Source: Hymenobacter rigui (GTDB taxonomy: Bacteria > Bacteroidota > Bacteroidia > Cytophagales > Hymenobacteraceae). Taken from it: a stretch of DNA of 42,347 bases. A program made the position numbers and the translations under genes. Positions within the stretch are counted from its first letter, which is position 1, and every line of letters begins with the position of its first letter. The stretch is from positions 1 to 42,347 of the forward strand of contig NZ_RWIT01000025.1 of NCBI RefSeq assembly GCF_003944715.1, written 5' to 3'. Below the pieces are notes generated by a model. It searched no databases and had not been told where the DNA came from. It saw nothing but the letters and a program-made list of their open reading frames with translations. This document shows positions 25,897-33,620 of this stretch, in pieces.

Positions 25897-27243
25897 TTAG
25901 AAGTGGTACTGGTTGCGATGAGTGGTGATGGTGGCCGGGTGGGGCTGGCTGGCGTTGAGCGCCTGCACGTAGCCTTTCAGCAGCCAGTTGGGAGTCGAGC
26001 TTTCTTTGTCTTTGGGTTGCCCGCTGAAGAATAGCCGGGTCAGCCAGGCTAGCGTCAGGGCCAGCAGGCCCGCCACGTGGTAGGCACTCAGGGGCTGGGG
26101 CTGCTGCAGGTTGAGCGGAGCCAGCAGCCAGCCGATCAGCTGGACGCTGCCCCCATACACCAGCCCAAACAGGCTGGCCCCGAGCAGTGCCCCCGGCAAC
26201 TGGTGCAGTGGCCGGACCTGGAGCAAGGGCAGGGCAAACTGGCTGGTGGTCAGAAAGGCCACGGCAATCAGCACCAACGTGGAATCCGTGGCCAGCCACT
26301 GCTTACCGCTGGCCGCGGCGAAGCTGAAGCTGCCGGCCAGCCCGCAGGCCAGGGCCGCCACGAAGGCTACCGCAGTGGGCGGGTAGGCCTGATCCACGCG
26401 CTTTTCCTTGGCGGCGCTGCCGCTGGAGAGAAACAGGTAGGCTTTGAACAGACCGTGCCACACCAGGTGCGCCACTGCCGCCGGAAACAAACCCAGCCCG
26501 CACTGCACGAACATGAACCCCATCTGCCCCATCGTGGAGCAGGCCAGCATCCGCTTCACGTCGGGCTGCATGAGCTTCCACAAAGTGCCCAGCAGCGCCG
26601 TCAGGAAACCCAGCACCACCAGTACCGTCAGCAGGTCGGGGCTGCGCAGATACAGGGGCGCAAACCGGGCTAGCAGAAAGCCGCCCCCGTTGATGAGCCC
26701 CGCGTGCATAATGGCCGAAACCGGAGTGGGCGAGTTCAGGGAGCTGAGCAGCCAGCGGTGGAAGGGCCAGATGGCCGACTGGGTCATGGCCCCTATTAGC
26801 AGCAGCCCCAGGGCCAGCAGCAGGGGCGGGGTAAGCGCCGGCTCCTGTAGCACGGCCTGAATACTGGCCTGGCCGGTGGTGGCGTAGAACAGCCCGAAAG
26901 CGCCGGCTACCCCGGCCGCCCCCAGGGCAAAGTTTCTGGATGCCAGCACGCCGGCGGCCCGGGCGGCCCGCCACCCGGTTTTGTGCATCATCAGCTGCAC
27001 CAGCAGCGCGTTGCTCGCGCACCAGGCCAGCAGCAGCAGCAACAGGTTGTCGGCACTTACCATCACCATAACCGTGCCCACAAGCAGCGTGAGCCGCCCG
27101 AAAAACGAGCGGTAGTAACTGTCGCCCTTCAGATAGTGCCGGGCAAAGCTGCCCACGCAGAGTCCGATAAAAGCGACCAGGCCCATCATGATCAGGGCCA
27201 GCCGGTCGACGTGAAAGAGACTGCCGAGTACAAAAGGTGTCAT
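25897..27243 (-). CDS. dabB: DabB, NuoL/MrpA-like membrane subunit of the DAB system
   Basis: 448 residues, almost all in about twelve membrane helices. It is related to complex I antiporter subunits. Visible family motifs include AIWPFHRWLLSSLNSPTPVS (about 158-177), MHAGLINGGGFLLARFAP, MLACSTMGQMGFMFVQCGLG and HLVWHGLFKAYLFLSSGSA, including a lysine in the HGLFKAYLFL helix typical of proton channels. DabB couples cation flow to DabA, which follows in the same operon. A LysR gene is divergent from it, with a 103-base gap holding a palindrome. Unlike nuoL, it stands apart from complex I genes. Confidence 0.9.
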   Translation of the reverse strand: MTPFVLGSLFHVDRLALIMMGLVAFIGLCVGSFARHYLKGDSYYRSFFGRLTLLVGTVMVMVSADNLLLLLLAWCASNALLVQLMMHKTGWRAARAAGVLASRNFALGAAGVAGAFGLFYATTGQASIQAVLQEPALTPPLLLALGLLLIGAMTQSAIWPFHRWLLSSLNSPTPVSAIMHAGLINGGGFLLARFAPLYLRSPDLLTVLVVLGFLTALLGTLWKLMQPDVKRMLACSTMGQMGFMFVQCGLGLFPAAVAHLVWHGLFKAYLFLSSGSAAKEKRVDQAYPPTAVAFVAALACGLAGSFSFAAASGKQWLATDSTLVLIAVAFLTTSQFALPLLQVRPLHQLPGALLGASLFGLVYGGSVQLIGWLLAPLNLQQPQPLSAYHVAGLLALTLAWLTRLFFSGQPKDKESSTPNWLLKGYVQALNASQPHPATITTHRNQYHF

Positions 27244-27280
27244 GCCAAATCCGGTTATAAGTTATTTTTGCTTGAGTGCT

Positions 27281-27288
27281 CAAAAGTA
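27281..27288 (-). promoter_or_regulatory. Candidate dabB -7 promoter box (TACTTTTG on the minus strand)
   Basis: Matches TAnnTTTG, 37 bases upstream of the dabB start. No TTG partner is evident. Confidence 0.4.
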
Positions 27289-27296
27289 TTAGCTCT

Positions 27297-27308
27297 TCTA
27301 ATATTAGA
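27297..27308. promoter_or_regulatory. Palindrome in the dabB/lysR promoter, candidate LysR operator
   Basis: TCTAATATTAGA is a perfect 12-bp palindrome in the gap between dabB and the divergent lysR-type gene, just upstream of the dabB -7 box. Its T..A symmetry is like LysR binding sites. Confidence 0.5.
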
Positions 27309-27346
27309 GAAACTCGAAATTCTTATACTTTGCATTAGAGCTTCTT

Positions 27347-28189
27347 ATGAACATCGACACCATCGCCCTGCAGTGCTTCATTGCCGTGGCCGAAACGGGC
27401 AGCTTTACCAGAGCGGCCGAACGGGTAGGGCGCACGCAATCGGCCATCAGCCAGCAGATTAGCAAGCTCGAGGGGCTGCTGGATAAGCTGCTGCTGGTGC
27501 GGGGCAAGGCCTTCACGCTCACGCCCGAGGGCGAAATCTTTCTGGGGTATGCGCGCCGGATTTTTGCGCTGCACCGTGAGGCGCTGGACCGGTTCAAGGA
27601 GCCGGAGCTCGAGGGGGAGGTGCGTTTCGGGCTGCCCGAGAACTTTGCCAGCGTTTACCTGGCGGAGATACTGGCCGACTTCTCGCGTATTCACCCCCGT
27701 ATTCTGCTCAACATCGAGTGTGACCTGACTCTTAACCTTTTCGACCGTTTCAAGAAGAATGAGTTCGACTTGGTGCTGGTGAAAATGAACCGGCCGGAGG
27801 ATTTTCCCAACGGACTGGACGTGTGGTCGGAGCCCCTCAAATGGGTTGGTGACCCGAGTCTGATTGACCCCACCAGACCAGTGCCGCTGATTATGGCCCC
27901 ACAGCCCTGCGTGTACCGGGCATCGGCCATTAAGTCGCTGGAGCAGGCCGGCCGGTCGTGGCGCCTGGTATTTTCGAGCCCCAGCTACGCCGGCGCGGTG
28001 GCGGCCGTGCGGGCGGGTATGGGGATTTCCGTTATGCCCCAGACCATGATTCCCCCCGACCTGCAGGCCATCGACGCGGCCGTCCTGCCAAAGCTGGCCG
28101 ATACCCACACCTCACTCATCAAGCACGTAGCCAACAATGCCGCGGTCAACACGCTGGAAGAGTTCGTGCTGCGCCGCCTTAAACACTAA
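27347..28189 (+). CDS. LysR-family transcriptional regulator, likely controlling dabBA
   Basis: 280 residues. The N-terminal winged helix is typical: LQCFIAVAETGSFTRAAERV (about 9-28), RTQSAISQQISKLEGLLDKL (about 30-49) and LTPEGEIFLGYARRI. The rest is a two-lobed effector-binding domain (about residues 90-270). LysR proteins bind a small effector and activate a divergent operon. The target is very likely dabB-dabA, 103 bases away. Relatives that control carbon-fixation or uptake genes (CbbR type) sense metabolites of carbon metabolism, but the effector here is unknown. Confidence 0.88.
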   Translation: MNIDTIALQCFIAVAETGSFTRAAERVGRTQSAISQQISKLEGLLDKLLLVRGKAFTLTPEGEIFLGYARRIFALHREALDRFKEPELEGEVRFGLPENFASVYLAEILADFSRIHPRILLNIECDLTLNLFDRFKKNEFDLVLVKMNRPEDFPNGLDVWSEPLKWVGDPSLIDPTRPVPLIMAPQPCVYRASAIKSLEQAGRSWRLVFSSPSYAGAVAAVRAGMGISVMPQTMIPPDLQAIDAAVLPKLADTHTSLIKHVANNAAVNTLEEFVLRRLKH

Positions 28190-28507
28190 CTTCCAGGTAG
28201 CCCGCCTGCCGCAGGGCGCGGCCTTGATGCTTGAGCTGCCTTGTTTTGTATGGCTGTAACATGACGCCCCGGCACGCGAAGACACACTCTAATTTGGTAT
28301 TGCAGTGGGTTTAAGTAGCGGTCTGTAGATGGTGTCGCTGAACCAGCGTTGAGAATCTTGGCCAGAGATGACAACCGGATGCCGGGCCTGCCGCGTGGCT
28401 GTCAGCCTTATTCAGGTAACATACATTCAGGGAATTTTACAGCGCTGCTTATCAGGCACTGCCCGTTTTTGTAAGAGGAGGGTAGAACCCAATGTGCCGG
28501 GGAAGGG
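28190..28507. other. Intergenic, no gene recognised
   Basis: About 320 bases between the LysR gene and the small basic protein gene; nothing supported beyond the promoter box at the end. Confidence 0.35.
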
Positions 28508-28515
28508 TATATTTG
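28508..28515 (+). promoter_or_regulatory. Bacteroidota -7 promoter box (TATATTTG)
   Basis: Perfect TAnnTTTG, 23 bases upstream of the ATG at 28539. Confidence 0.5.
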
Positions 28516-28538
28516 AGCTGAACATAATTTTCATCTGT

Positions 28539-28673
28539 ATGTCGAACAAAACCACCACCACGGAAAATACCGCCGCTGCCCAGCAGTCTGAAATCACCCG
28601 TGAGACCATCTACCGTCGCGTAAAGAAGGCTCAGGAGCGTCGTCGCCTCAAGCTGAAGCACGTGAACCCCTAG
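28539..28673 (+). CDS. Small basic protein (44 residues)
   Basis: Short gene with its own promoter box and a strong terminator 24 bases after the stop, which together make it convincing. The N-terminal half is polar and threonine-rich (MSNKTTTTENTAAAQQS). The C-terminal half is highly basic and helical (RRVKKAQERRRLKLKHV). It could bind nucleic acid or the ribosome; no family is recognised. Confidence 0.65.
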   Translation: MSNKTTTTENTAAAQQSEITRETIYRRVKKAQERRRLKLKHVNP

Positions 28674-28696
28674 TCCTTTCGTGACTGATAAACATG

Positions 28697-28730
28697 AAAA
28701 GCCCTTTCCATAGACGTGGGAAGGGCTTTT
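28697..28730 (+). terminator. Rho-independent terminator of the small basic gene
   Basis: A stem of ten perfect pairs (AAAAGCCCTT/AAGGGCTTTT) extended by a wobble and two pairs, with an 8-base loop and T-rich end. The symmetric A/T flanks allow termination on both strands. Confidence 0.8.
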
Positions 28731-28858
28731 CTGTATCAAAATGGTTTTGCCAAGCCGAAGATGCCAACGGCACCGTGCAATGCCTTGCCCAGCCTCTTTA
28801 CTATCCCAAGTCACTGAACCAGCCATGCACGGGATGCGGTGAATAACGGGTATATTCG

Positions 28859-28873
28859 CCGCATATTATGCGG
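28859..28873. promoter_or_regulatory. Palindrome overlapping the fic start codon
   Basis: CCGCATA-T-TATGCGG, perfect 7-bp arms. The ATG of the Fic gene (28868) lies inside the right arm. It could be an operator or a hairpin that hides the start codon. Confidence 0.45.
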
Positions 28874-29977
28874 AGATTACAGCCATACATTCATCAGTTG
28901 ACGGGTTGGCCAACCTTTACCTGGGACCCGGCCGCCTTGGAAACGCTGCTGGGCACAGTGCGTCATCAACAGGGGCGGCTGCTGGGACGGCTCGAGGCGT
29001 TGGGCGTCGACCTGCGAGCTGAGGCCACATTGCGTACACTCACGCTCGACGTGCTCAAGTCCAGCGAAATCGAAGGCGAACTACTGCCCCCGGCCTCGGT
29101 GCGCTCCTCCATTGCCTGGCGCCTGGGGTTGGAGCAGGCCGCCTTGCCACCCGCAGACCGGCGGGTGGAAGGCGTGGTGGCCATGCTGCTCGATGCCACC
29201 CAGCAGGCCGCGGCACCGTTGACGGCGGCGCGCCTGTTCGGCTGGCATGCCGCCTTGTTTCCCACGGGCTACAGCGGCCTGTATCCGTTGCAGGTGGGTG
29301 CCTGGCGCACGGGTCCCATGCAGGTCGTTTCCGGGCCGCTGGGCCGTGAGCGCGTGCACTACGACGCGCCCGCCGCGCAGACTCTGGACGCGCAGATGCA
29401 GCAATTCCTGGCGTGGTTCAACACCGACCAGGGCCTGGATCCCGTGCTGAAAGCCGGACTGGCCCATTTCTGGTTTGTGACAATCCACCCCTTCGACGAC
29501 GGCAACGGCCGCATCGCTCGTGCCATCGCCGATTTGCAACTGACCCGTGCCGACGGCACAGGCCAGCGCTGTTACAGCATGTCGGCACAAATCCAGGCCG
29601 AGCGCCAAGCCTATTACGACCTGCTCGAAACCAGCCAACGTGGCCCGTTAGATGTCACGCCGTGGTTGACGTGGTTTCTCGAGTGCTTGGGGCGAGCCTT
29701 GGAGGCCGCCGAGCACACCTTGGGCCAGGTGCTGGCCAAAGCACGCTTCTGGGACCTTCACCGGGATATGGCGTTTACCGCACGCCAGCGCCAACTGCTC
29801 ACGCGCCTGCTCGACGGCTTCGAAGGTAAATTCACCACGGCGAAATGGGCGCGCATGGCCCATTGTTCGCAGGACACGGCCGGCCGCGATATTGCTGACT
29901 TGGTGGCCAAGGGCGTATTGATGCACGAAGGTGCCGGTGGGCGCAGCACCAGCTATCGATTGGCCCCCGAAGCGTAG
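28868..29977 (+). CDS. Fic-family protein (AMP-transferase type) with N-terminal DUF4172 and C-terminal winged helix
   Basis: 369 residues. Residues 1-90 match the DUF4172 front (YIHQLTGWPTFTWDP). An inhibitory motif SSEIEG at 65-70 has the (S/T)xxxE(G/N) form of class II Fic proteins. The active site is HPFDDGNGR at 207-215, with all catalytic residues present. The last 70 residues form a winged helix that may bind DNA. Such proteins transfer AMP, or sometimes another phosphate group, to a hydroxyl on a target; the inhibitory helix blocks ATP until released. Targets are unknown. A palindrome overlaps the start, suggesting autoregulation by the winged helix. It lies alone, upstream of the disrupted acetyltransferase. 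Confidence 0.92.
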   Translation: MRRLQPYIHQLTGWPTFTWDPAALETLLGTVRHQQGRLLGRLEALGVDLRAEATLRTLTLDVLKSSEIEGELLPPASVRSSIAWRLGLEQAALPPADRRVEGVVAMLLDATQQAAAPLTAARLFGWHAALFPTGYSGLYPLQVGAWRTGPMQVVSGPLGRERVHYDAPAAQTLDAQMQQFLAWFNTDQGLDPVLKAGLAHFWFVTIHPFDDGNGRIARAIADLQLTRADGTGQRCYSMSAQIQAERQAYYDLLETSQRGPLDVTPWLTWFLECLGRALEAAEHTLGQVLAKARFWDLHRDMAFTARQRQLLTRLLDGFEGKFTTAKWARMAHCSQDTAGRDIADLVAKGVLMHEGAGGRSTSYRLAPEA

Positions 29978-30146
29978 TTATTTCACTTGGGTTTACGCCT
30001 TAAACAAGCTGATTTTAAGCAAACGAGCGAAGCAATGCCCTTCTTTGTTGCGGTCGCAAGAACTGGTACCAGTTGTGCGGCGCGCCATGGAGATCGAACC
30101 GATCCACAACCACGAAGTTCAGCTTTCGAAGCACGTGATTGGAGGC

Positions 30147-30152
30147 ATGATT
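30147..30152. repeat. Target site duplication, left copy
   Basis: ATGATT, repeated at 30981-30986 on the other side of the inserted element. Confidence 0.75.
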
Positions 30153-30187
30153 GGCCTCGGTTAAAAGTTTGGTACAAAGGTTAAACG
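30153..30187. repeat. Left 35-bp terminal inverted repeat
   Basis: Starts GGCCTCGGTTAAAAG and ends GGTTAAACG. One mismatch to the right end (position 7). Confidence 0.85.
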
Positions 30188-30277
30188 TGCAGTCGCACTG
30201 CCTGCTTGAGCCACCGTTTCGTCGAATTATTGCACCAGCAAACAAAGCCTTTTAACTGGCAGGAAGACACCTGGAAA

Positions 30278-30724
30278 TTACCATTCTAGTTCAGAAAGAG
30301 CATCTTTATCATATGCCGGCAGAATAGAATCCTGACGAATCCAGTCACGCTGGGAGCTATCGGGTAGGGGGTGGCGTTGCCAGTCAAAAGACTGCTCAAA
30401 TCGCGTGAGTTCTTGCCGAGATTGTCGTGCTTGAGCCTTCCAACTGGTATCTTGATGAGCCGCTTCCGCTTCTCCTATTTGGTGTTGTAAAGCTCGGTCC
30501 GGCTGCGTATCCCAGACGTCAAAGAGAAAGGCCAGGGCAATCAGTACCATTAGGGTTCCAAGGGCCAGGGCTATGCCTCCAATAGCTATGCACCCCATCT
30601 TTGAGGCACTCGTCCGTTGGATTTGTATTCCTCCAAACACGAGCAGCCCTCCGAATGCCAACACTGCCAGCCCCAATATGGCAATAGCCCCTGTGATGTC
30701 GCCCAATAGTAAAAATGGTCGCAT
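30278..30724 (-). CDS. Membrane protein carried by the mobile element
   Basis: 148 residues. Two membrane helices (about residues 10-32 and 44-69) are followed by a polar C-terminal region rich in glutamine, arginine and acidic residues (about 75-148, e.g. HQIGEAEAAHQDTSWKAQAR), which is probably a soluble or helical domain. No family is recognised. It is the main cargo of the element and shares its strand with the interrupted acetyltransferase. Intact coding in such a compact element implies selection to keep it, so a stress, defence or surface role is possible but only a guess. Confidence 0.65.
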   Translation of the reverse strand: MRPFLLLGDITGAIAILGLAVLAFGGLLVFGGIQIQRTSASKMGCIAIGGIALALGTLMVLIALAFLFDVWDTQPDRALQHQIGEAEAAHQDTSWKAQARQSRQELTRFEQSFDWQRHPLPDSSQRDWIRQDSILPAYDKDALSELEW

Positions 30725-30732
30725 AGACGGGG

Positions 30733-30879
30733 ATGATCAGTGAAGCAGAACAAGAAGGGCAATATGTACAGCAACAAGATAGTCGTCTAAGCCGAACTAA
30801 CGCTCCGTTTAGTGAGCACCTAGCTGTTGACGCGCACCCGATGGCAATAGCTCTTCGCAGGGCAGAACGAATTTTGTAA
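30733..30879 (+). CDS. Possible 48-residue protein inside the mobile element
   Basis: ATG-started frame divergent from the membrane-protein gene, with a gap of only 8 bases. It begins MISEAEQEGQYVQQQDSRLS and ends in a basic, helical stretch (AIALRRAERIL). Too short to rank highly; composition is plausible for a real small protein. Confidence 0.3.
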   Translation: MISEAEQEGQYVQQQDSRLSRTNAPFSEHLAVDAHPMAIALRRAERIL

Positions 30880-30945
30880 ACCCTCATCTCATCATATTAA
30901 CCAGTTATCGTGGCAAAGCAAAGGAGAGGACAATAGCCAGCCCAT

Positions 30946-30980
30946 CGTTTAACCTTTGTACCAAACTTTTAACAGAGGCC
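30946..30980. repeat. Right 35-bp terminal inverted repeat
   Basis: Reverse complement of the left end apart from one base. It ends GAGGCC and is followed by the duplicated ATGATT at 30981-30986. Confidence 0.85.
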
Positions 30981-30986
30981 ATGATT
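30981..30986. repeat. Target site duplication, right copy
   Basis: ATGATT, identical to 30147-30152. Confidence 0.75.
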
Positions 30987-31221
30987 CAGCACATCGGCCA
31001 TGCTGTAAATCGTAGCCAAGCGTCTTAAAGCCATGGCGCAGTACCGTGTGTGCCGCTTCCGTGGCGTACCCACGTCCCCAATGCCTTTGGAAAAAGTGGT
31101 AGCCCAGCTCATAAACGGTGGTATCCGGCTGAAAAAGGTTCGGAATCAACTTCAGACCCGACCAACCCACGAAGTCCCCCGTCCCCCGGTCGAGAACGGC
31201 CCAACGGCCGATGCTGTTTTC

Positions 31222-31578
31222 TTATTTGTCGCACATGCCTACTACCCAACCTACCCACCTCTGTCTCCAAATTATCTATAACTGCTCTACTCTACATGTT
31301 GGGCGATAGAGGATACTGCCTATAGACAGGATAATAGGGATTCCTTAATAATGGTGTACGCTCCCCTTTCTCTGATCAACACTCTGATAACGGATTACCG
31401 GGCATCAGCAGAAGTAATGGCTCAGTACCAGGAAGCGGGGCTAACCAAGCTGGTCTAAAGTCCACCAGATAACACGTGCGGACCAATTTACTGAGTACTT
31501 TCGCCCTAGTCTTAGCAGACGCTCAAAGTAGCGTCAGATCCCTCGGCCCACGCTGTCCCCGCTAGACGGAACACGTGT
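31222..31578. other. Non-coding gap with possible gene remnants
   Basis: No intact gene. A 35-codon plus-strand frame (31351-31458) and a nearby piece reading RADQFTEYFRPSLSRRSK are protein-like but not recognised. The missing N-terminus of the acetyltransferase was not found here. Confidence 0.35.
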
Positions 31579-32370
31579 TTATTTAAGGGAGAAAGTATTA
31601 CTCAGGAGCGCTGCTAGTCGCACGCCGGCTTGTAACAAGCGCTGTCTTACGACAAGTTGCTGGTCATAGTACAAAACCAGAAAATCAGGGTTTTCCGCGG
31701 CGTGGTAAATGGGCTCGCATAGCTGATACGATTCAAAGAGCCATTCTTCTATGGGAGACTTGCTCCATTGGGAAACCTCCCGGTCAGAAGCGTGATCACA
31801 CGCCGTTGCGAGTTCCTGATAGGAAAGACCAGCATACTCTACCATGTCGCGGTCCCAGTACTTGTGCAGGCTGACCGTATCTTTTCGCAGTACCAGATTA
31901 ATCAAATTTCCGCCCTTGTCAGCCGCCCGTCCCGCATGCAAGGGCTGGTGCGCGTCCCCTACCAAGTGAACAATGAGCCGCAGGGCCTGCTTGCGCTGGA
32001 TCGCGGAAGTGGCCGGATTACGTAACTCTGCCAGCAAGCGGGGAAACTCGGTGTACAACGTCTGCACCCCGGTAGGGGTATTCTGCAGGAAGACGCTGTA
32101 TTGAGCGTGGTTAAGTCCCGCCGGTGCATTAACAAAATGCCAATTCGCAGAGGCTTTCCCGGTAGGCGTTTCCCGGTAGTCGTCTGCCCAAGTACTGGCC
32201 AGCGCCAGACTCTCCGTACCCAGTAATCTGCCAATTTCTTCCCTGGTATGCGGCAGCAGATGGTTTGCAGCAATTTGCCCGATTACCCGATGTCCAACCA
32301 TATTCCACGCCTTGGCGGGCAATGGAACGGCAAAAAGGTAAAGTGCAGCTAAGCGGACCAAGGTTTTCAT
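31579..32370 (-). CDS. Secreted S1/P1-type nuclease
   Basis: 263 residues from the ATG at 32370, chosen because it gives a signal peptide (MKTLVRLAALYLFAVPLPAKA) ending just before the conserved mature N-terminus WNMVGHRVIG. In S1/P1 nucleases that mature Trp and the following His bind zinc. Further zinc-site motifs are ASTWADDYR (Asp), ANWHFVNAP (His), LRLIVHLVGDAHQPLHAG (His and Asp) and GGNLINL. All expected ligands appear present. These enzymes cut single-stranded DNA and RNA outside the cytoplasm and help obtain phosphate or nucleosides. The gene stands alone. Confidence 0.92.
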   Translation of the reverse strand: MKTLVRLAALYLFAVPLPAKAWNMVGHRVIGQIAANHLLPHTREEIGRLLGTESLALASTWADDYRETPTGKASANWHFVNAPAGLNHAQYSVFLQNTPTGVQTLYTEFPRLLAELRNPATSAIQRKQALRLIVHLVGDAHQPLHAGRAADKGGNLINLVLRKDTVSLHKYWDRDMVEYAGLSYQELATACDHASDREVSQWSKSPIEEWLFESYQLCEPIYHAAENPDFLVLYYDQQLVVRQRLLQAGVRLAALLSNTFSLK

Positions 32371-32609
32371 GGCAGGACTGACTTTAAAGGCGGTATGATG
32401 GTAGGTGCCTATCACAAGGCGACAAGGTGCTTTGTTAGGCGTTGCGCTGCTTGCTAACAGTTTGGCAATGTTTACTCAAGAATCATGACTCTAATTGGCT
32501 TGCTGCTTGCGCTTTGAGGAAGAAGTTCAAGAAGTAACTGGTCTGCTTCACAGGCATAGGGCAGATGCGCACCGGATAAATTGCATGGGTTCCCGCTTGC
32601 ACCCCAGCC

Positions 32610-32656
32610 TAGGTGATCCAGTTTCAATAACAAATACATTGAAACCGGATCACCTA
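32610..32656. terminator. 19-bp inverted repeat downstream of the PAS-cupin/GMC operon
   Basis: Arms 32610-32628 and 32638-32656 pair at 18 of 19 positions around a 9-base loop. It lies 30 bases beyond the PAS-cupin stop. No T run follows, so it may be a terminator, an mRNA-stabilising hairpin or a binding site. Confidence 0.5.
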
Positions 32657-32686
32657 AACGGCAAAGGACGATTAAAGCAGAGCTAC

Positions 32687-33607
32687 TTATCGCAACCGGT
32701 CAATGATGGTTGACTGCTGTGGAAAACGCGTTGTCAATGCTTCAATTGCCACGGGACTGGGCTGGTGCGAATCCGACGCGGTCCAGGCCGGAGCTAAGCT
32801 GCAACTGACCAAGGCATATCCCGAGCCCAGCAACTCGGCTCCGAACCATTGACCGTGCCGGGCTACTCCGTGCAAACACTGGCCTTGGTCGAGGTCACTG
32901 CCCAGCACGAAGGTGGAATAGATGCCTTCGTCCGAAAAAGCATGTAATTGAATGGCGCTGCCTTGGTGAAAAAACCATTGTTCGTCCTGATCAAGCGTGT
33001 GCAGCCGGAGCACCTCCCCCGCAGAAAGCAGGAACAGGTTCGTGGAATAGATTGCCCGCTCCCCCGAAAACCGATCAGGAAGCGCTCCTTGTGACAAGGA
33101 AAAGTCACCTTTGGGTCCCTGGGCCAGGTAACCGCCCACCCCCGTTGGTTTCATGCCGAAATGACTGATTAAGGCTTGCACTTCCTGTTGGGGTTCGGGG
33201 AAGCGCTTGGAGAAACAAACAGTGATGCCAATAATATCCGTGCCGCCTTTCTTGCGCAACAAGCCTTTCTGCGTCACAATCTCCAGATCGGAGTAGGAGC
33301 CGTCAGGGTTCGGTACCTGAATGGTTTCGTGGAAGTTGAGCAATGGCACCCCGCTGGCCATCACTTGCTGGTCATGCGCTACGTGGGCTGCCCGGGAATC
33401 CCGGGTACCAATGATTTGCTGCGGGGTCTGGCCAACCAGCTGCGCAAAGTTCTCATTGACCCACAGGAATACGGAGTCGTGATTTTTAATGCAGAAATAC
33501 ACACCGTCCGTTCGCGAGAGTACGTCCGCCACCGTCATAGCTGGCTGCGTGTCAAGGACGACCTCGTTAAGGTCAGCAATATCCAGGGCAAGGGGTTGGT
33601 TTTCCAT
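32687..33607 (-). CDS. PAS domain - DUF985 cupin fusion protein
   Basis: 306 residues with two parts. Residues about 20-135 are a PAS-type sensor (YFCIKNHDSVFLWVNENFAQ, LVGQTPQQIIGTRD, and later RKKGGTDIIGITVCFS). Residues about 145-290 are a DUF985 cupin (LISHFGMKPTGVGGYLAQ, LPDRFSGERAIYSTNLFLL, DEQWFFHQGSAIQLHAF, SLAPAW). Cupins of this family are small sugar- or metabolite-binding enzymes of unclear function. The PAS part has no output domain such as kinase or helix-turn-helix, so the cupin itself is the likely output. It begins 13 bases after the GMC oxidoreductase stop, so the two are co-transcribed. Confidence 0.8.
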   Translation of the reverse strand: MENQPLALDIADLNEVVLDTQPAMTVADVLSRTDGVYFCIKNHDSVFLWVNENFAQLVGQTPQQIIGTRDSRAAHVAHDQQVMASGVPLLNFHETIQVPNPDGSYSDLEIVTQKGLLRKKGGTDIIGITVCFSKRFPEPQQEVQALISHFGMKPTGVGGYLAQGPKGDFSLSQGALPDRFSGERAIYSTNLFLLSAGEVLRLHTLDQDEQWFFHQGSAIQLHAFSDEGIYSTFVLGSDLDQGQCLHGVARHGQWFGAELLGSGYALVSCSLAPAWTASDSHQPSPVAIEALTTRFPQQSTIIDRLR

Positions 33608-33620
33608 CGTCGGGCAGAGA

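Larger units (their letters stand above)
30153..30980 (-). mobile_element. 828-bp transposase-less mobile element (mobile insertion cassette type) with passenger gene
   Basis: Bounded by 35-bp inverted ends (30153-30187 and 30946-30980) that match at 34 of 35 positions, and by a 6-bp duplication ATGATT. It interrupts the acetyltransferase gene, and precise removal restores its reading frame. No transposase is encoded; instead it carries a membrane-protein gene (30278-30724, minus strand) and perhaps a divergent 48-codon frame. Elements with IS-like ends and cargo but no transposase are called mobile insertion cassettes and are moved in trans. The outer end sequence begins GGCCTC. I could not assign it to an IS family. 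Confidence 0.85.
30015..31221 (-). pseudogene. GNAT (RimJ/RimL-like) acetyltransferase, split by an inserted element and missing its N-terminus
   Basis: The 5' part (31221-30981) reads WAVLDRGTGDFVGWSGLKLI and ELGYHFFQRHWGRGYATEAA, including the acetyl-CoA loop RGYATEA. The 3' part (30152-30015) reads HASNHVLRKLNFVVVDRFDL and APHNWYQF. Between them lies the 828-bp element. Deleting the element and one copy of the 6-bp duplication joins the halves in frame (ADVLNHASNHVLRKL). A stop codon precedes the 5' part at 31222-31224, so roughly the first 50-60 residues of the family are also lost. The gene is thus inactivated twice. Confidence 0.8.

Noticed and set aside
30161..30974. piggyBac-like element with TTAA target duplication
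   Set aside because: TTAA does occur at both ends, but the inverted match extends 8 bases beyond it, and the outer ATGATT direct repeat fits the split gene exactly.
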